Shown in pieces: positions 10,036 through 18,964 of a DNA stretch of 64,000 bases. Position 1 is the stretch's first letter. Every line of letters starts with the position of its first letter. Position numbers and translations under genes: made by a program. The notes under the pieces are model-generated. The model saw nothing but the letters and a program-made list of their open reading frames with translations, had not been told where the DNA came from and did no database searches. This DNA is from Eurosta solidaginis (lineage: Eukaryota; Arthropoda; Insecta; Diptera; Tephritidae): the NCBI RefSeq assembly GCF_040869045.1, contig NC_090319.1, positions 176,674,645 to 176,738,644 on the forward strand. The letters are read 5' to 3'.

Positions 10036-11098
10036 ATTTTCTGCCCTGTTTACCTATCGGTTTCAGGACGTCGTTTAAACTGTTGTCCGTGAGTGGCAGT
10101 GTTCAGAGAAAGTTGTCTTTGCTGGGAACTTTGGAAATTATTGGACTTATTTCGTGGTAAAAATTCTTTTGAAGTGTTTTCAGATTCGTATGTTTGTAAC
10201 CGACGTAACCGGAATATTGATGGGTCTACGTCCATTTTTTCAGGCTTTTCTTGCCTACTAAAGATGAAACTGCGCCTTTGTTGCTAATTATTATTATTCG
10301 TATTATATTGAAAGTATGGGTTTTTGGGTCACCCAGTCCTCTAACTGGTTATTGCTGCATTCACCTACTCTTTTATCTAGTGTTTGACTCTTGGTATTCT
10401 CATCGAAACTCCTTGAAAAATTTGTTGCAAATACATACCGTTCATGGTTAGTCTCCACTTCTTGTGCAAGTGCTAAAGCTGAAGGTAAGTCCGCCAGACG
10501 TGAGGAAAATAAAATATCGCATATCACATTCACCTACTCTTTTATCTAATGTTTGACTCTTGGTATTCTCATCGAAACCCCTTGAAAAATTTGTTGCAAA
10601 TACATACCGTTCATGGTTAGTCTCCACTTCTTGTGCAAGTGCTAAAGCTGAAGGTAAGTCCGCCGGACGTGAGGAAAATAAAATATCGCATAGAGGTTTT
10701 TTTAGACCAGAAATGAAAACGCGAAGCGCATCCACTCTGTACTTTTCGTTTATTGAATTCGCTATATGATTTTTGTAAGTCATTATTGTTTTGTTAGATA
10801 GAAGGGTGGAGCTTTCGCTCCACCTCATCATAAATTATCAAAACCGTCAGACCCCCCTGCACTTTGAGCTTAACTCCTGTTCTATCAAAGAAATAGGTCC
10901 GCTATCGGCATAAGTAAAGTCTAGTCGTGATAGTAACTATAGCCTTAAAATTTAACACAGCATTGAAGAAGCTAAAACTCCATCTGCCGAACCCCTTACT
11001 TTCTTTCCGATGATTGTGACCGCTTGGTAGTGTTTTGCGATTTCATCATACTTTTCGTACAGTTTATAGGCCGTGTGCGCCTCTTGCCTCCATGAAAC
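10036..11098 (-). pseudogene. GypA gag, C-terminal part with internal duplication
   Basis: From the R1 junction at 11101 the minus strand continues a gag frame (WRQEAHTAYKLYEKYDE), then the open stretch 10448-10831 (ending in KPLCDILFSS and ALALAQEVETNHERY), and a C-terminal piece at 10050-10235. The block from CDILFSS to LDKRVGE occurs twice because of a 169-base tandem duplication (10362-10699), which shifts the frame. Several stops lie at 10840-10990. A weak protease-like stretch follows at 9820-10030. Confidence 0.75.
10362..10699. repeat. 169-bp tandem duplication in gag
   Basis: CACCTACTCTTTTATCTA starts at 10362 and again at 10531. The two units differ at only a few bases (AGTGTTTG/AATGTTTG, ACTCC/ACCCC, GCCAGACG/GCCGGACG). 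169 is not a multiple of three, so it breaks gag. Confidence 0.9.
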
Positions 11099-11387
11099 AT
11101 ATGCCCCTGTTACCGTTTACAACTTAACTCTGGTTGGGTTGAAATTTCGCAATTTGGTATTACAGATTACAACTCAACCTGTAAAAAGAAAAAATTCGGT
11201 TGAGTTGTTAGTCTAACAACTTTTTGTGGCATTACCGTTTACAACCTTGTATTGGTGTAGTTGTCAAAGACGTCAAAATCTTACAACTGATTACTAGCAG
11301 TTGTCTCATACAGTTTTGAAGTTGTTTTGAAAGAATGTAACGTTTTAGAAGACGGTTCACAACCTAACAAAAATTTTCAAAGTTTGT

Positions 11388-11735
11388 ATCAGAAGACACG
11401 TTTCGACCTCCGATTCAAGAATCCGAAAACAAAAATGAAAAATTTAATTTCTGTCATATCATTTCGGTTCAAATTTCATGTGGTTGTATTTTGCCATATT
11501 TTTTGTACACACTAATGCAGAAAGGCGTGGGGCCCACCCAGGGTTATTTTTAAAAATCGCAGCCAAAGGCCGACAACGCAGAAAGATGTTCTGTGCAAAA
11601 AAACTGTGTATCTGGCCTCATATTTCGGACCCTCTTGAGCCATTTTGTGGGTTTTTGTAAATATTTTTCGACAGAAATAACATTTTTAATTTCCGCTTTC
11701 GAATCCTAGAAACGGAGTTAGATGGTGCACGGGCT
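11388..11735 (+). repeat. R2-family repeat core inside R1 copy 2
   Basis: Same block order as at 60-415: a TATCAGAAGACACG start, an AGCCAAAGGCCGACAACGC centre and an inverted TTTCCGCTTTCGAATCC end. It is non-coding. Confidence 0.5.
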
Positions 11736-11879
11736 CATAAAACGTTACCGAAAACAAAAAAAAAAAAAACAAAAAAAAACAAAAAATTTAAAGCCGGTAG
11801 TTGAACCTTTTTAATCAATAAATAATCAACAATTTTGTACACATTTATAGAAAAAAGAATGTTTAAACGAAGGATTACT

Positions 11880-12415
11880 TTGAATAATTTTTTCACTTTA
11901 AGGAGCGACATTCCGAAGTTGGACGGAGCTGGCCGCAGTTCGGATGCAGCCAAAATAGGTGAAATTATGCGAACGTGAGTCCCACTGATACTAATAACTA
12001 CTCCTGAGAATCCTGTTTTATAGTAAAATAAAATTATAACTGTTTGGGTTTTAATCCACTTCGCACAAATATGCTCCTCAATAATATTTAAAACCAGTCC
12101 AACACCAAATCCTTTCCACAGCATTTTTCATATCTGCCATAAGCAAGGAATCTGAGCGTGGCGCATAATTTTAAAATAGGGTTAAAGCCTTCCCTTGAAC
12201 GCGTTTGCGGAAATGGTCCTTAATTTTGTTCAGTAATGAGCAAAATGCTTCCTTTCAAATCTGCAAAATAACTTCATTTGAAGCTCATCATTTGCCACTT
12301 AAACATTTTCTTACTTGGTGCTTGGTAGTTCCAAGGGATTGGAATGACCACGCGAATGTTTTTCGCATTCGCGACATATCAATAACCAACATTTTCGCCA
12401 TGATAAAGTAGATTT
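11880..12415 (-). pseudogene. HARBI1-like transposase remnant in R1 copy 2
   Basis: It carries the same blocks as in copy 1, read on the minus strand: an EAFCSLLNKIKDHFRK stretch, ATLRFLADGRY, I-EEHICAKWIK and, after a probable intron acceptor, a GVV-S-SGTHVRII stretch. The 129-aa open frame 11735-12124 covers the last two. The catalytic Asp before GTH is changed. It is dead. Confidence 0.65.
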
Positions 12416-12597
12416 CATATAATATCTGTTTAGCTTTAAATAACAAAATCACTTTTGCAAATGCTTAAATTTCCGCCACAAATTGATCAGCTGTTCATTT
12501 ATCTGTCAAATCATCACTTTCTTAGGTTGGTAACACCAATTCAACTTCAACTGAAATAAGTTGTAATTCGTAATACGAAACAGGAGTTGAGTTGTCT

Positions 12598-12977
12598 GCC
12601 AAAAATAGCTGATAATATTTATAGAATCGAAATCATGATCATTTATTTTTTGAAAATTAGGTAAAAACACTGAGCAAATCACTTACAATTTGAACTATGT
12701 AATTTACTGCAAACTGCCGTTGTCTTCTTTGCTTCTTCCAAAGTCACCCAATGTCCCTTTATTTTTGTTTGAAGACACTCCCTCTGTATTTTGCAATGTC
12801 AGCCAATGTCGTCGATATTAATGGAATTTTTCCCATACATGGAAGGTAGCCCGATATTAATTACAATATCAGATAACGTCGGGCCAAGGCACATGATACA
12901 TTTCTTTAGGCTTTTGGTTTAAAGATTTGTGATTTAAAATCCAAATCATAAACTCTTTCACGCTAATTTGCGATTTT
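12598..12977 (-). other. GypA leader
   Basis: Sequence between the primer site and the broken gag start; no open frame. It joins R1 copy 2 abruptly at 12597/12598, where the gag N terminus is deleted. Confidence 0.5.
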
Positions 12978-13000
12978 CCCGTCCTCACGACTGGGCGCCA
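12978..13000 (-). other. GypA primer-binding site
   Basis: The minus strand reads TGGCGCCCAGTCGTGAGGAC directly after the LTR end, where minus-strand synthesis of LTR elements is primed by a tRNA. The first nine bases fit tRNA ends beginning TGGCGCC; the tRNA is not identified. Confidence 0.6.
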
Positions 13001-13419
13001 ATTAAACAAATGTTTTAGTTTTTTCAATATTATTTATTTAAAATTAAAGTTTTAGCGATCACAATATCACAATATTATTTATGTTAAGCGTTAATAATAT
13101 CAACCGATGAGGTCAGTTCCAATTGCAACACAACAATATTCTAATTGGACTTGGTTCCATAAGATCAATCTTAAGCTACCGCTTAATGCTTCTCTATTTC
13201 CATAAGTGTTATAATGCATTCCAATAAGAAATACTAACGTTGGATTACTATAACAAAACTCTCTACTGCAATCCATACAAACTGCTCTCCCGGCAGTCAG
13301 CGAACTCTTGCTCTGCAAATGTCGCGATGCCGTAAATTATTTTACTCATGTTGCTAGGAAAGACATGAGCCAACAAATTTGCTTTCGTGGGTGGCCATCA
13401 ATAGTTTGTTGGCTTAACT
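13001..13419 (-). repeat. GypA 5' LTR
   Basis: Collinear with 8465-8873 with many substitutions. On the minus strand it starts AGTTAAGCCAAC at 13419 and ends CATTTGTTTAAT before the primer site. TATA at 13420-13423 is the second target-site duplication. Confidence 0.75.
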
Positions 13420-13423
13420 TATA

Positions 13424-13574
13424 CACATCTAATGATCTCTCTAAGGATTTGAGCTCCGTGTTAGAGGTGTCGACGTTGTTACATACATCTTCCGCATCAC
13501 CTCCTGATGGGATGTGTGTATTAATTACTGCCTCAAGAGACTCTTCACTACTGTTTGACCGTTCCCCTCGAACT
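13424..13574 (-). mobile_element. LINE-A copy 1, segment between two LTR elements
   Basis: The minus strand matches LINE-A at about 43300-43440 (TAGTGAAGAG-C-CTTGAGGCA, TCAGGAG-TGATGCGGAAGA). It bridges the GypA insertion (below 13424) and the gag-protease element (from 13575). The frame is open across most of this short stretch. Confidence 0.7.
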
Positions 13575-14518
13575 TATGAGGGGGGTTTTGTCTAAGACTG
13601 GGGTAACGCTCAATCAATCCAGAGTCGAGTAAAGGTCCCGCAAACCCCTACTTAATAAAAACACAATATTTATGTGTTACGAACACGCGCACACACGACT
13701 GGAGTTATTAGGAGGCCAGCAGCTTGCCTTTCCAGAATGGTGAGGGGAGCGGCGGCTAACGGTCGTGGTAGCAGAGGAGGGATCGGTAGGGCGGTTGAAC
13801 GGTGATAGGATAACTCACGGTCGAAACCAGAGCTGTGGAGAGGGGGTCTTGCGGTCGTTCGAGTGGCGGGTCATTCCTTACCAAACCAGGGCCATGGAGG
13901 GAAAAGTAGCCCGAAGACACCACTCTCGTCGTTCTGGTGCAACAAGCGGTGACTCGCGCCACGGCCGTACCCTCTTCTCCCCAGCTAACTAGTGGGAGAG
14001 GTCCCACCGCTCCGGCCAGCTTACTAAACCAGAGCTGAGGGGAGGTGTTATTTGGTCATTGAGGCAGCGGGCCGCTAAACACCAATGTGGGCGACGGAGG
14101 GAAAAGTAATCCGAAGACACCACTCGGTGGGGGGTGCCGCAACGACAGCACCCCTTCCACTCACCTAGCTAGGCGGAGTGGTTACTGTGTCTTTAAAAGA
14201 AAACCACTTCCGCTGGCTCACCTGCGAGGACTGAATTGTAAAACGCAAATTTATACGGTGTGTGCCGCAACGTGTTGGAGAATACGCCGCTATGGTGGTG
14301 ATTGTCTTCTTGCTGGAAAATAAATACACCAATGGCCTGCCATCAGCTGTTGGTTGCTTGCGGCCATTTACCATGTGATGGTTGTATTTTTGCCGCCTGC
14401 CATCTGTTGTTGATTGCTGGCTATGCTATAGAAAGAAGTACAGGGTGGCTCAGGCGTTAATGAAAAGAAGAAGCACGGGGGGGGGGGGGGGGTTATGTTA
14501 TTGTAACGCTACGTTACA
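13575..14518 (-). repeat. 3' LTR of the gag-protease element
   Basis: On the minus strand it begins TGTAACGTAGCG (14518) and ends ACAAAACCCCCCTCATA (13575). It contains a run of 16 G (14477-14492). It is shorter than the 5' LTR because it lacks most of the minisatellite. Confidence 0.75.
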
Positions 14519-14535
14519 TTCCCCCTCCCACTTCA
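14519..14535 (-). other. Polypurine tract of the gag-protease element
   Basis: The minus strand reads GAAGTGGGAGGGGGAA immediately before the LTR start TGTAACG. Confidence 0.7.
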
Positions 14536-14905
14536 GTTGACGGAAAGCTGCTGGGTGGAAAGATGGATCTCCAGACATGGCCTAGGTATCATGCCGGTAT
14601 GCATGTGGGGACGCACTTTATTAAATATATTTTTTTCTCTTTTTTCTCAACAATATAAACAGTCATTCCACTTAATGTTACATATCAGGTTTTTAATTCA
14701 CTTGTATAACGTAAAAATAATTTCATTTCATTGTTCTTAAAACTAACAGAGTATATTTCATACAATTTATTGTAATACATAATCTTCTTCTTCGTTTCCG
14801 TTTGTGATTTCAGTATGACCCTCAGGTATTCGGTAAAATATGGCACGAAAAAAATTGGTACCCTTTGAATTTTCGCTCGGTTGGGTCGCATTATTTCGCC
14901 GAAGT
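14536..14905. other. Internal non-coding part downstream of protease
   Basis: AT-rich sequence between the end of the protease frame and the polypurine tract. It has no pol-like frame on the minus strand, which is the basis for calling pol absent. Confidence 0.5.
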
Positions 14906-15624
14906 TTATGTCTGCTGCAGATTCTTTTGTAGGTACACCCTTTGCTGACCATATTTACTGCAAGTGCGATTTGTGGAATCTCCTAATCCCATGTGCGGTG
15001 GTCGCTCAGGAATGGTGCTAACGCCTTTCTGCCGAACTGCTTCCTGGTCAACGTGACTTCTAACGGCTGGCCAATCTAGCGTGAGGGTGATTCCGCTTTC
15101 CCGTAGAAACTCCATTCCTAAGATCATCCGTTCTGCCAGATTCGGGATGACGGACATCATTGTGTCAGCCGTTCGTCCTTGGTACGTAATCCTTGCTGGG
15201 TAGGAATTCGAACTATAGACATACATCTGATCTGCCAATTGGACGCTCCGCCTGTTAAGACGTGGTTTATGTTGTTCCTCTCCAGGTGACTTCGTATTGA
15301 CTCATCGACGTATGATAGGGTGGCGCCGGTGTCCACTAGCGCGTGCATGCTCATACCCTCGACGGTTATCGGTATGTAGAAATGGTCATTTACTTGCATT
15401 TCGGCAGCGGGCTCGCAGGCTGGTAGCTCCATTGGCTTCTGAGGCTTCCTATCACATAGTTTGACGGCATGCTGGATGTGTTGTCGTCGGTGGATTGATT
15501 GGTCGAAGGGCATAGGCAGTCCCTGTAGAGGATGTTGTCTTGTCCACACCTGGAGCAGAACATTCTCCGGCGGCCCCTGCATTGGAAGCGGCAGTGTCCG
15601 CGTTCCTTGCAGCGCCAGCAACAC
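14906..15624 (-). pseudogene. Retroviral-type aspartic protease region
   Basis: The minus frame 15157-15624 holds a region starting VNDHFYIPITVEG, then the catalytic ALVDTGATLSYVD. It then shifts to 14906-15238, which contains ARITYQGRTADT and the second conserved block ILGMEFL, typical of the protease C-terminal part (family I-G-DFL). The end reads into a frame with no RT homology and stops at 14906. One frameshift near 15230 separates the halves. Processing of gag would be its role; the frame is broken here. Confidence 0.75.
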
Positions 15625-16607
15625 TCCTTGTTATCGCACTCCGTTTGAAGATGATACAGGCTGTGGAGCACCAATTTGCCCTGTTTTGCTTGCTCGCTTT
15701 TTAGCAGCTCATATTCCTCCGTTATTTCTAGGAGCTCCTCGATCGTCCTAAACTCGCTTCGCTTAACGAAAAGGCGGTATTCATAGCGTAGGCCGTCGTA
15801 GATTCGCTCTAAGTGGTTTTCCTTGCACATTGTCGGATGCTGGCGGATCAGCGTTTCCAATGCGAGGACGTAGTCCTTGGCCTTTTCCCGGCCTTGTTGC
15901 CTGCGTTGTCGGATGGCCTCTTCTAAATGTTGAACATGATGCTTGGGCAAGAAAAAAATTTCGCTTCTCTTGGAAAATCGCTCCAGTGGTTGATTTGTTG
16001 CTTACGGATGCGGTTCAATTGGAGTGATTTGCCACGTAGCAGTTCAGGCAGCGTTAGGAGGAGACGGTCGACGGGGATGCGGCAATATTCGGCGAGCTCC
16101 TCTATCCTCTCCAGATATTCGTGCAGCGACTCCTCTCCCGAAAAATGCAGATCCCAGTGGCGGAGGGTATTCATTAGCTCACCGGCGCACGTTTCGTCTC
16201 GTTTCGGTGGTGTGCGTTCTCTCTTTTGGTATCTGGATTGTGGGTATTTTCTTGGTTGGTGGTGCTGGGGTGATATTCGTTACTGTCGGTGTTAGTAGTT
16301 TAACTGGTTTCCCTTCGTCCTCTTTTACTTGCTTCTCCGTTTGTAGTACGTGCTCAGTGAACGGCTCAGCTCGGGTACGGTTTGGCCTTCCACGGGGATT
16401 CGGTGTTCCTTACACTCCTCTATCAGCTTTTCCTTTTCAGCAAGTAGATCAAATTGAGGGAGTCGGTATTCACCATCGTACCTTCAGGAACCGATATATT
16501 TGTGTTTTCTAGCGGTGTGTTCGTATAACCCGCTCCGGCGGTGTTGGTGGTTGTTGTAATTGGTTTTCAACGGTCATCTGCGGGGGAGGGTCCTGCTCGG
16601 GCGCCAT
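15390..16607 (-). pseudogene. gag of the non-autonomous LTR element
   Basis: A candidate ATG at 16605-16607 overlaps the primer-binding site. An early part reads EKLIEECKEHRIPVEGQTV, a SAP-like N-terminal stretch seen in some gypsy gags. The frames 15923-16174 (83 aa) and 15390-15950 (186 aa) give the capsid-like part (LHFSGEESLHEYLERIEEL, then IRQHPTMCKENHLERIYDGL). The nucleocapsid has two zinc knuckles, CWRCKERGHCRFQC and CSRCGQDNILYRDC; the second has Tyr where the His belongs. Two or more frameshifts break it. Confidence 0.75.
16591..16606 (-). other. Lysine-tRNA-like primer-binding site
   Basis: The minus strand reads TGGCGCCCGAGCAGGA just after the 5' LTR. It resembles the site used with lysine tRNA by other retroelements. 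The gag start codon may overlap it. Confidence 0.65.
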
Positions 16608-18775
16608 TTAAAAGGCGGGTTTTGTCTAAGGCCGGTGTAACGCTCAGGCAATCCAGAGTCGAGTAAAGGTCCCACAAACCCCTAATGAATAAAAACACAA
16701 TATTTATATGTTACGAACACACGCACAAACGACTGGAGGTAATAGGAGGGCAGCAGCTTGCCGTTCCAAGATGGTGAGGGGAGCGGCGGCTAACGGTCGT
16801 CGTAGCAGTGGAGGGACCGGTAGGGCGGTTGAACGATGCTAGGATAACGGACGGATTAGTATGGCCGTATGGAAGTAGTGGCGGGATCAGCACGGCGGCT
16901 GGACGACGGTGTAGTAGCGGGCGGATTGGTACAGCGGTATGGGAGCGGTGTCGGGATCAGCACGGCGGTAGGAAAGGAAACTGCCAACGGTCGTCATAGC
17001 AGCGGCGGGGTCAGCACGGAGGCTGAACGGCGGTAGGATAGCACACGGCTCACGGGCGTCGTAGCAGAAGCGGGATGGAAACATCGGCGGGATCAGCGTG
17101 GCGGATGAACGGCGGTAAGATAGCAAACTGCCAATGGTTGGCGTAGCGGTGTCGGGATTAGGACGGCGGCTGGACGGCGGTAGGATAGCAACCTGCCAAC
17201 GGTCGTCGTAGCAGTGGTGGGATCAGCACGGTGGCTGAACGGCGGTAGGATAGCGCACGGCCCACGGGCGTTGTAGCAGAAGCGCGATGGAAACATCGGC
17301 GGGATCAGCGTGGTGGCTGATCGGCGGAAGGATAGCGCACGGCCCACGGGCGTCGTAGCATAAGCGGGATGGAAACATCGGCGGGATCAGCGTGGCGGAT
17401 GAACGGCAGTAGGATAGGAAACTGCCAACGGTCATCGTAGCAGCGGCGGGGTCAGCACGGTGGCTGAACGGCGGTAGTATAGCGCACGGCCCACGGGCGC
17501 CGTACTAGAAGCGGGATGGAAATATCGGCGGGATCAGCGTGGCGGCTAAGACTCGGTAGGACAGCAGCAGCGGAGGGCTTCGGAGCGCGTACCAAGGCGA
17601 AGGCGGAAAGGGAGGTATGCTGGTAACGGGATTGACCTGTACAGCGGCTGGTTTTTCTGGTGGGGGTAGTCGTCGGCGGTATCGGGCGGATCGGTCGTCG
17701 GCGGAATCGGACGGGCGGGAGACCTGCAAGAGACTGCGAGAACTCGTTAGTGCTGGTTTTACCGCTGGACACTATCGCCTCCCTACTTGCAAGCTAGATA
17801 GAAGTTGCGCAAGGGGCGGGGTTGTACCAGCCGAGACACCGTGCGCCGATCCATGGGCGGAGGGGAAGTGCACATTAACGGCACAACGGTAGCCGCACGC
17901 ATCGACTCACGGCCGAAACCAGAGCTGTGGAGAGGTGGTCGTGCGGGCTTTCGAGTGGCGGGTCATTCCTTACCAGACCAGGGCTACGGAGGGAAAAGTA
18001 ACCCTCACTCCACCACTATCGTCGTCCTGGTGCAGCCAGAGGTGACTCGCGCCACGGCCGCACCCTCTTCTCCCCAGCTAACCAGGGGGAGAGTTCCCGA
18101 CCCCGGACCAGAGCTGAGGGGGCGTTATTTGGTCATTGAGGCAGCGGGCCGCTCAACACCAAGGTGGACGGCGGAGGGAAAAGAAGTCCGAAGACACCAC
18201 TCGCTCCGTTCAGCCCAGGTGGAGGGTGACCCGCGCCATAGCGGCGCCCCTGCCGAGCAGCCCGAGCTGAAGGGAGGGGTTATTTGGTCATTTAGGCGGG
18301 GGCCGCTCAATACCAAAGTGGGCGACGGAGGGAAAAGTAGTCCGAAGACACTACTCACGTCGTCCAGCCCTGGTGGAGGGTGACCCGCGCCATGACAGCG
18401 CCCCTTCCACACAGCTAGCTAGCCGGAGTGGTTATTGTGTCTTTAAAAAACAACCACTCCCGCGGGCTCACCTGCGAGGACTGAATTGCAAAATGCTAAT
18501 TCACTCCTTTTATACGGTTTGTGCCGCAAATGTTGGAGAATACACCATTATCGTGGTGACTATCTTGTTACTGGGAAAGAAATACACTACTGGCCTGCCA
18601 TCAGCTGTTGGTTGCATATGGCCATTTACCATATGGTGGTTGTATTGTTGCCGCCTCCCATATGTTGTTGGTTGTTGGCTATGCTATAGAAAGAAGTTCC
18701 GGGGGCTCAGGCGTAAGTGAAAAGAAGAAGTACAGGGGGGGGGGGGGGGTTATGTAATTGTAACGCTACGCTACA
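16607..18775 (-). repeat. 5' LTR of the gag-protease element
   Basis: On the minus strand it begins TGTAGCGTAGCG (18775) and ends near 16607 before the primer site. It matches the 3' LTR at both ends and holds a run of 14 G (18736-18749). At about 2.17 kb it is more than twice the length of the 3' LTR because of the minisatellite. Confidence 0.75.
16740..17570 (-). repeat. GC-rich minisatellite in the 5' LTR
   Basis: About a dozen imperfect units of roughly 60-70 bases, each with GATCAGC-CGG-GGCTGAACG, GCGGTAGGATAGC and ACGG-CGTCGTAGCAG-GCGG blocks. Apparent open frames on both strands here are produced by the repeat. Confidence 0.75.
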
Positions 18776-18964
18776 TCCTTTTTTATCAATCTCTGAACTG
18801 CATCCCAATTAAATAGAACTTTTCTCAGTATTGTCGTTTCTCTGGAGCATATATTCATCCGAGCACTACTCGCTTTCCGCAACTTTTGCCAGCTTAAAAA
18901 TGGTTTTGCCTTCCCTCTAAGAAGGCTTGACTTCTTTCTCCACCATGGTGGCTTAGGACTTCAA
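18776..18964 (-). mobile_element. LINE-A copy 1, segment between LTR element and LINE-B piece
   Basis: The minus strand matches LINE-A at about 43035-43285 (AAGCCACCATGGTGGAG, CTTCTTAGAGG, GCGGAAAGCGAG-AGTGCT, TGCTCCAG-GAAACG). It ends at the LTR start (18775) and resumes at 13574. Confidence 0.75.

Larger units (their letters stand above)
11102..12597 (-). mobile_element. Decayed PIF/Harbinger-like element R1, copy 2
   Basis: It starts with TGCCCCTGTTACCG after the ATA duplication at 11099-11101 and runs collinear with copy 1 until 12597, where the last 60 or so bases and the neighbouring gag N terminus are missing; GypA leader follows directly. It carries the same R2 core and transposase remnants as copy 1. 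Both copies sit at the same codon of the same gag, so they are copies of one insertion event. Open frames on both strands within it are decayed. Confidence 0.75.
8465..13419 (-). mobile_element. Gypsy-type LTR element GypA, internally deleted, carrying R1
   Basis: Two related LTRs (8465-8873 and 13001-13419) face the same way, with a primer site after the 5' LTR, a purine tract before the 3' LTR and TATA duplications outside. On the minus strand the order is LTR, leader, gag (opened by R1), protease remnant, integrase, LTR. RT and RNase H are gone: protease-like sequence near 9830 runs straight into the integrase core at 9807. The element is inserted in LINE-A. The LTRs differ at many positions, so the insertion is old. 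LTR starts (AGTTAAG) and the target type resemble the gypsy/17.6 group. Confidence 0.8.
13575..18775 (-). mobile_element. Non-autonomous LTR element with gag and protease only
   Basis: Two long LTRs (13575-14518 and 16607-18775) flank about 2.1 kb. A primer site (16591-16606) adjoins the 5' LTR and a purine tract (14519-14535) the 3' LTR. Between them only gag, two zinc knuckles and an aspartic protease are found; there is no RT, RNase H or integrase. With both priming sites present, the layout fits elements known as TR-GAG rather than a random deletion. It interrupts LINE-A: 13424-13574 and 18776-18964 are neighbouring parts of that LINE. No matching target duplication is seen. Confidence 0.75.

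Noticed and set aside
15461..16512. Plus-strand frames of 65-162 aa, some Cys-rich
   Set aside because: They are antisense to gag and its zinc knuckles on the minus strand.
16711..18412. Open frames of up to 192 aa in the 5' LTR
   Set aside because: Same cause as above: GC-rich tandem units. They do not recur in frame between LTR copies.
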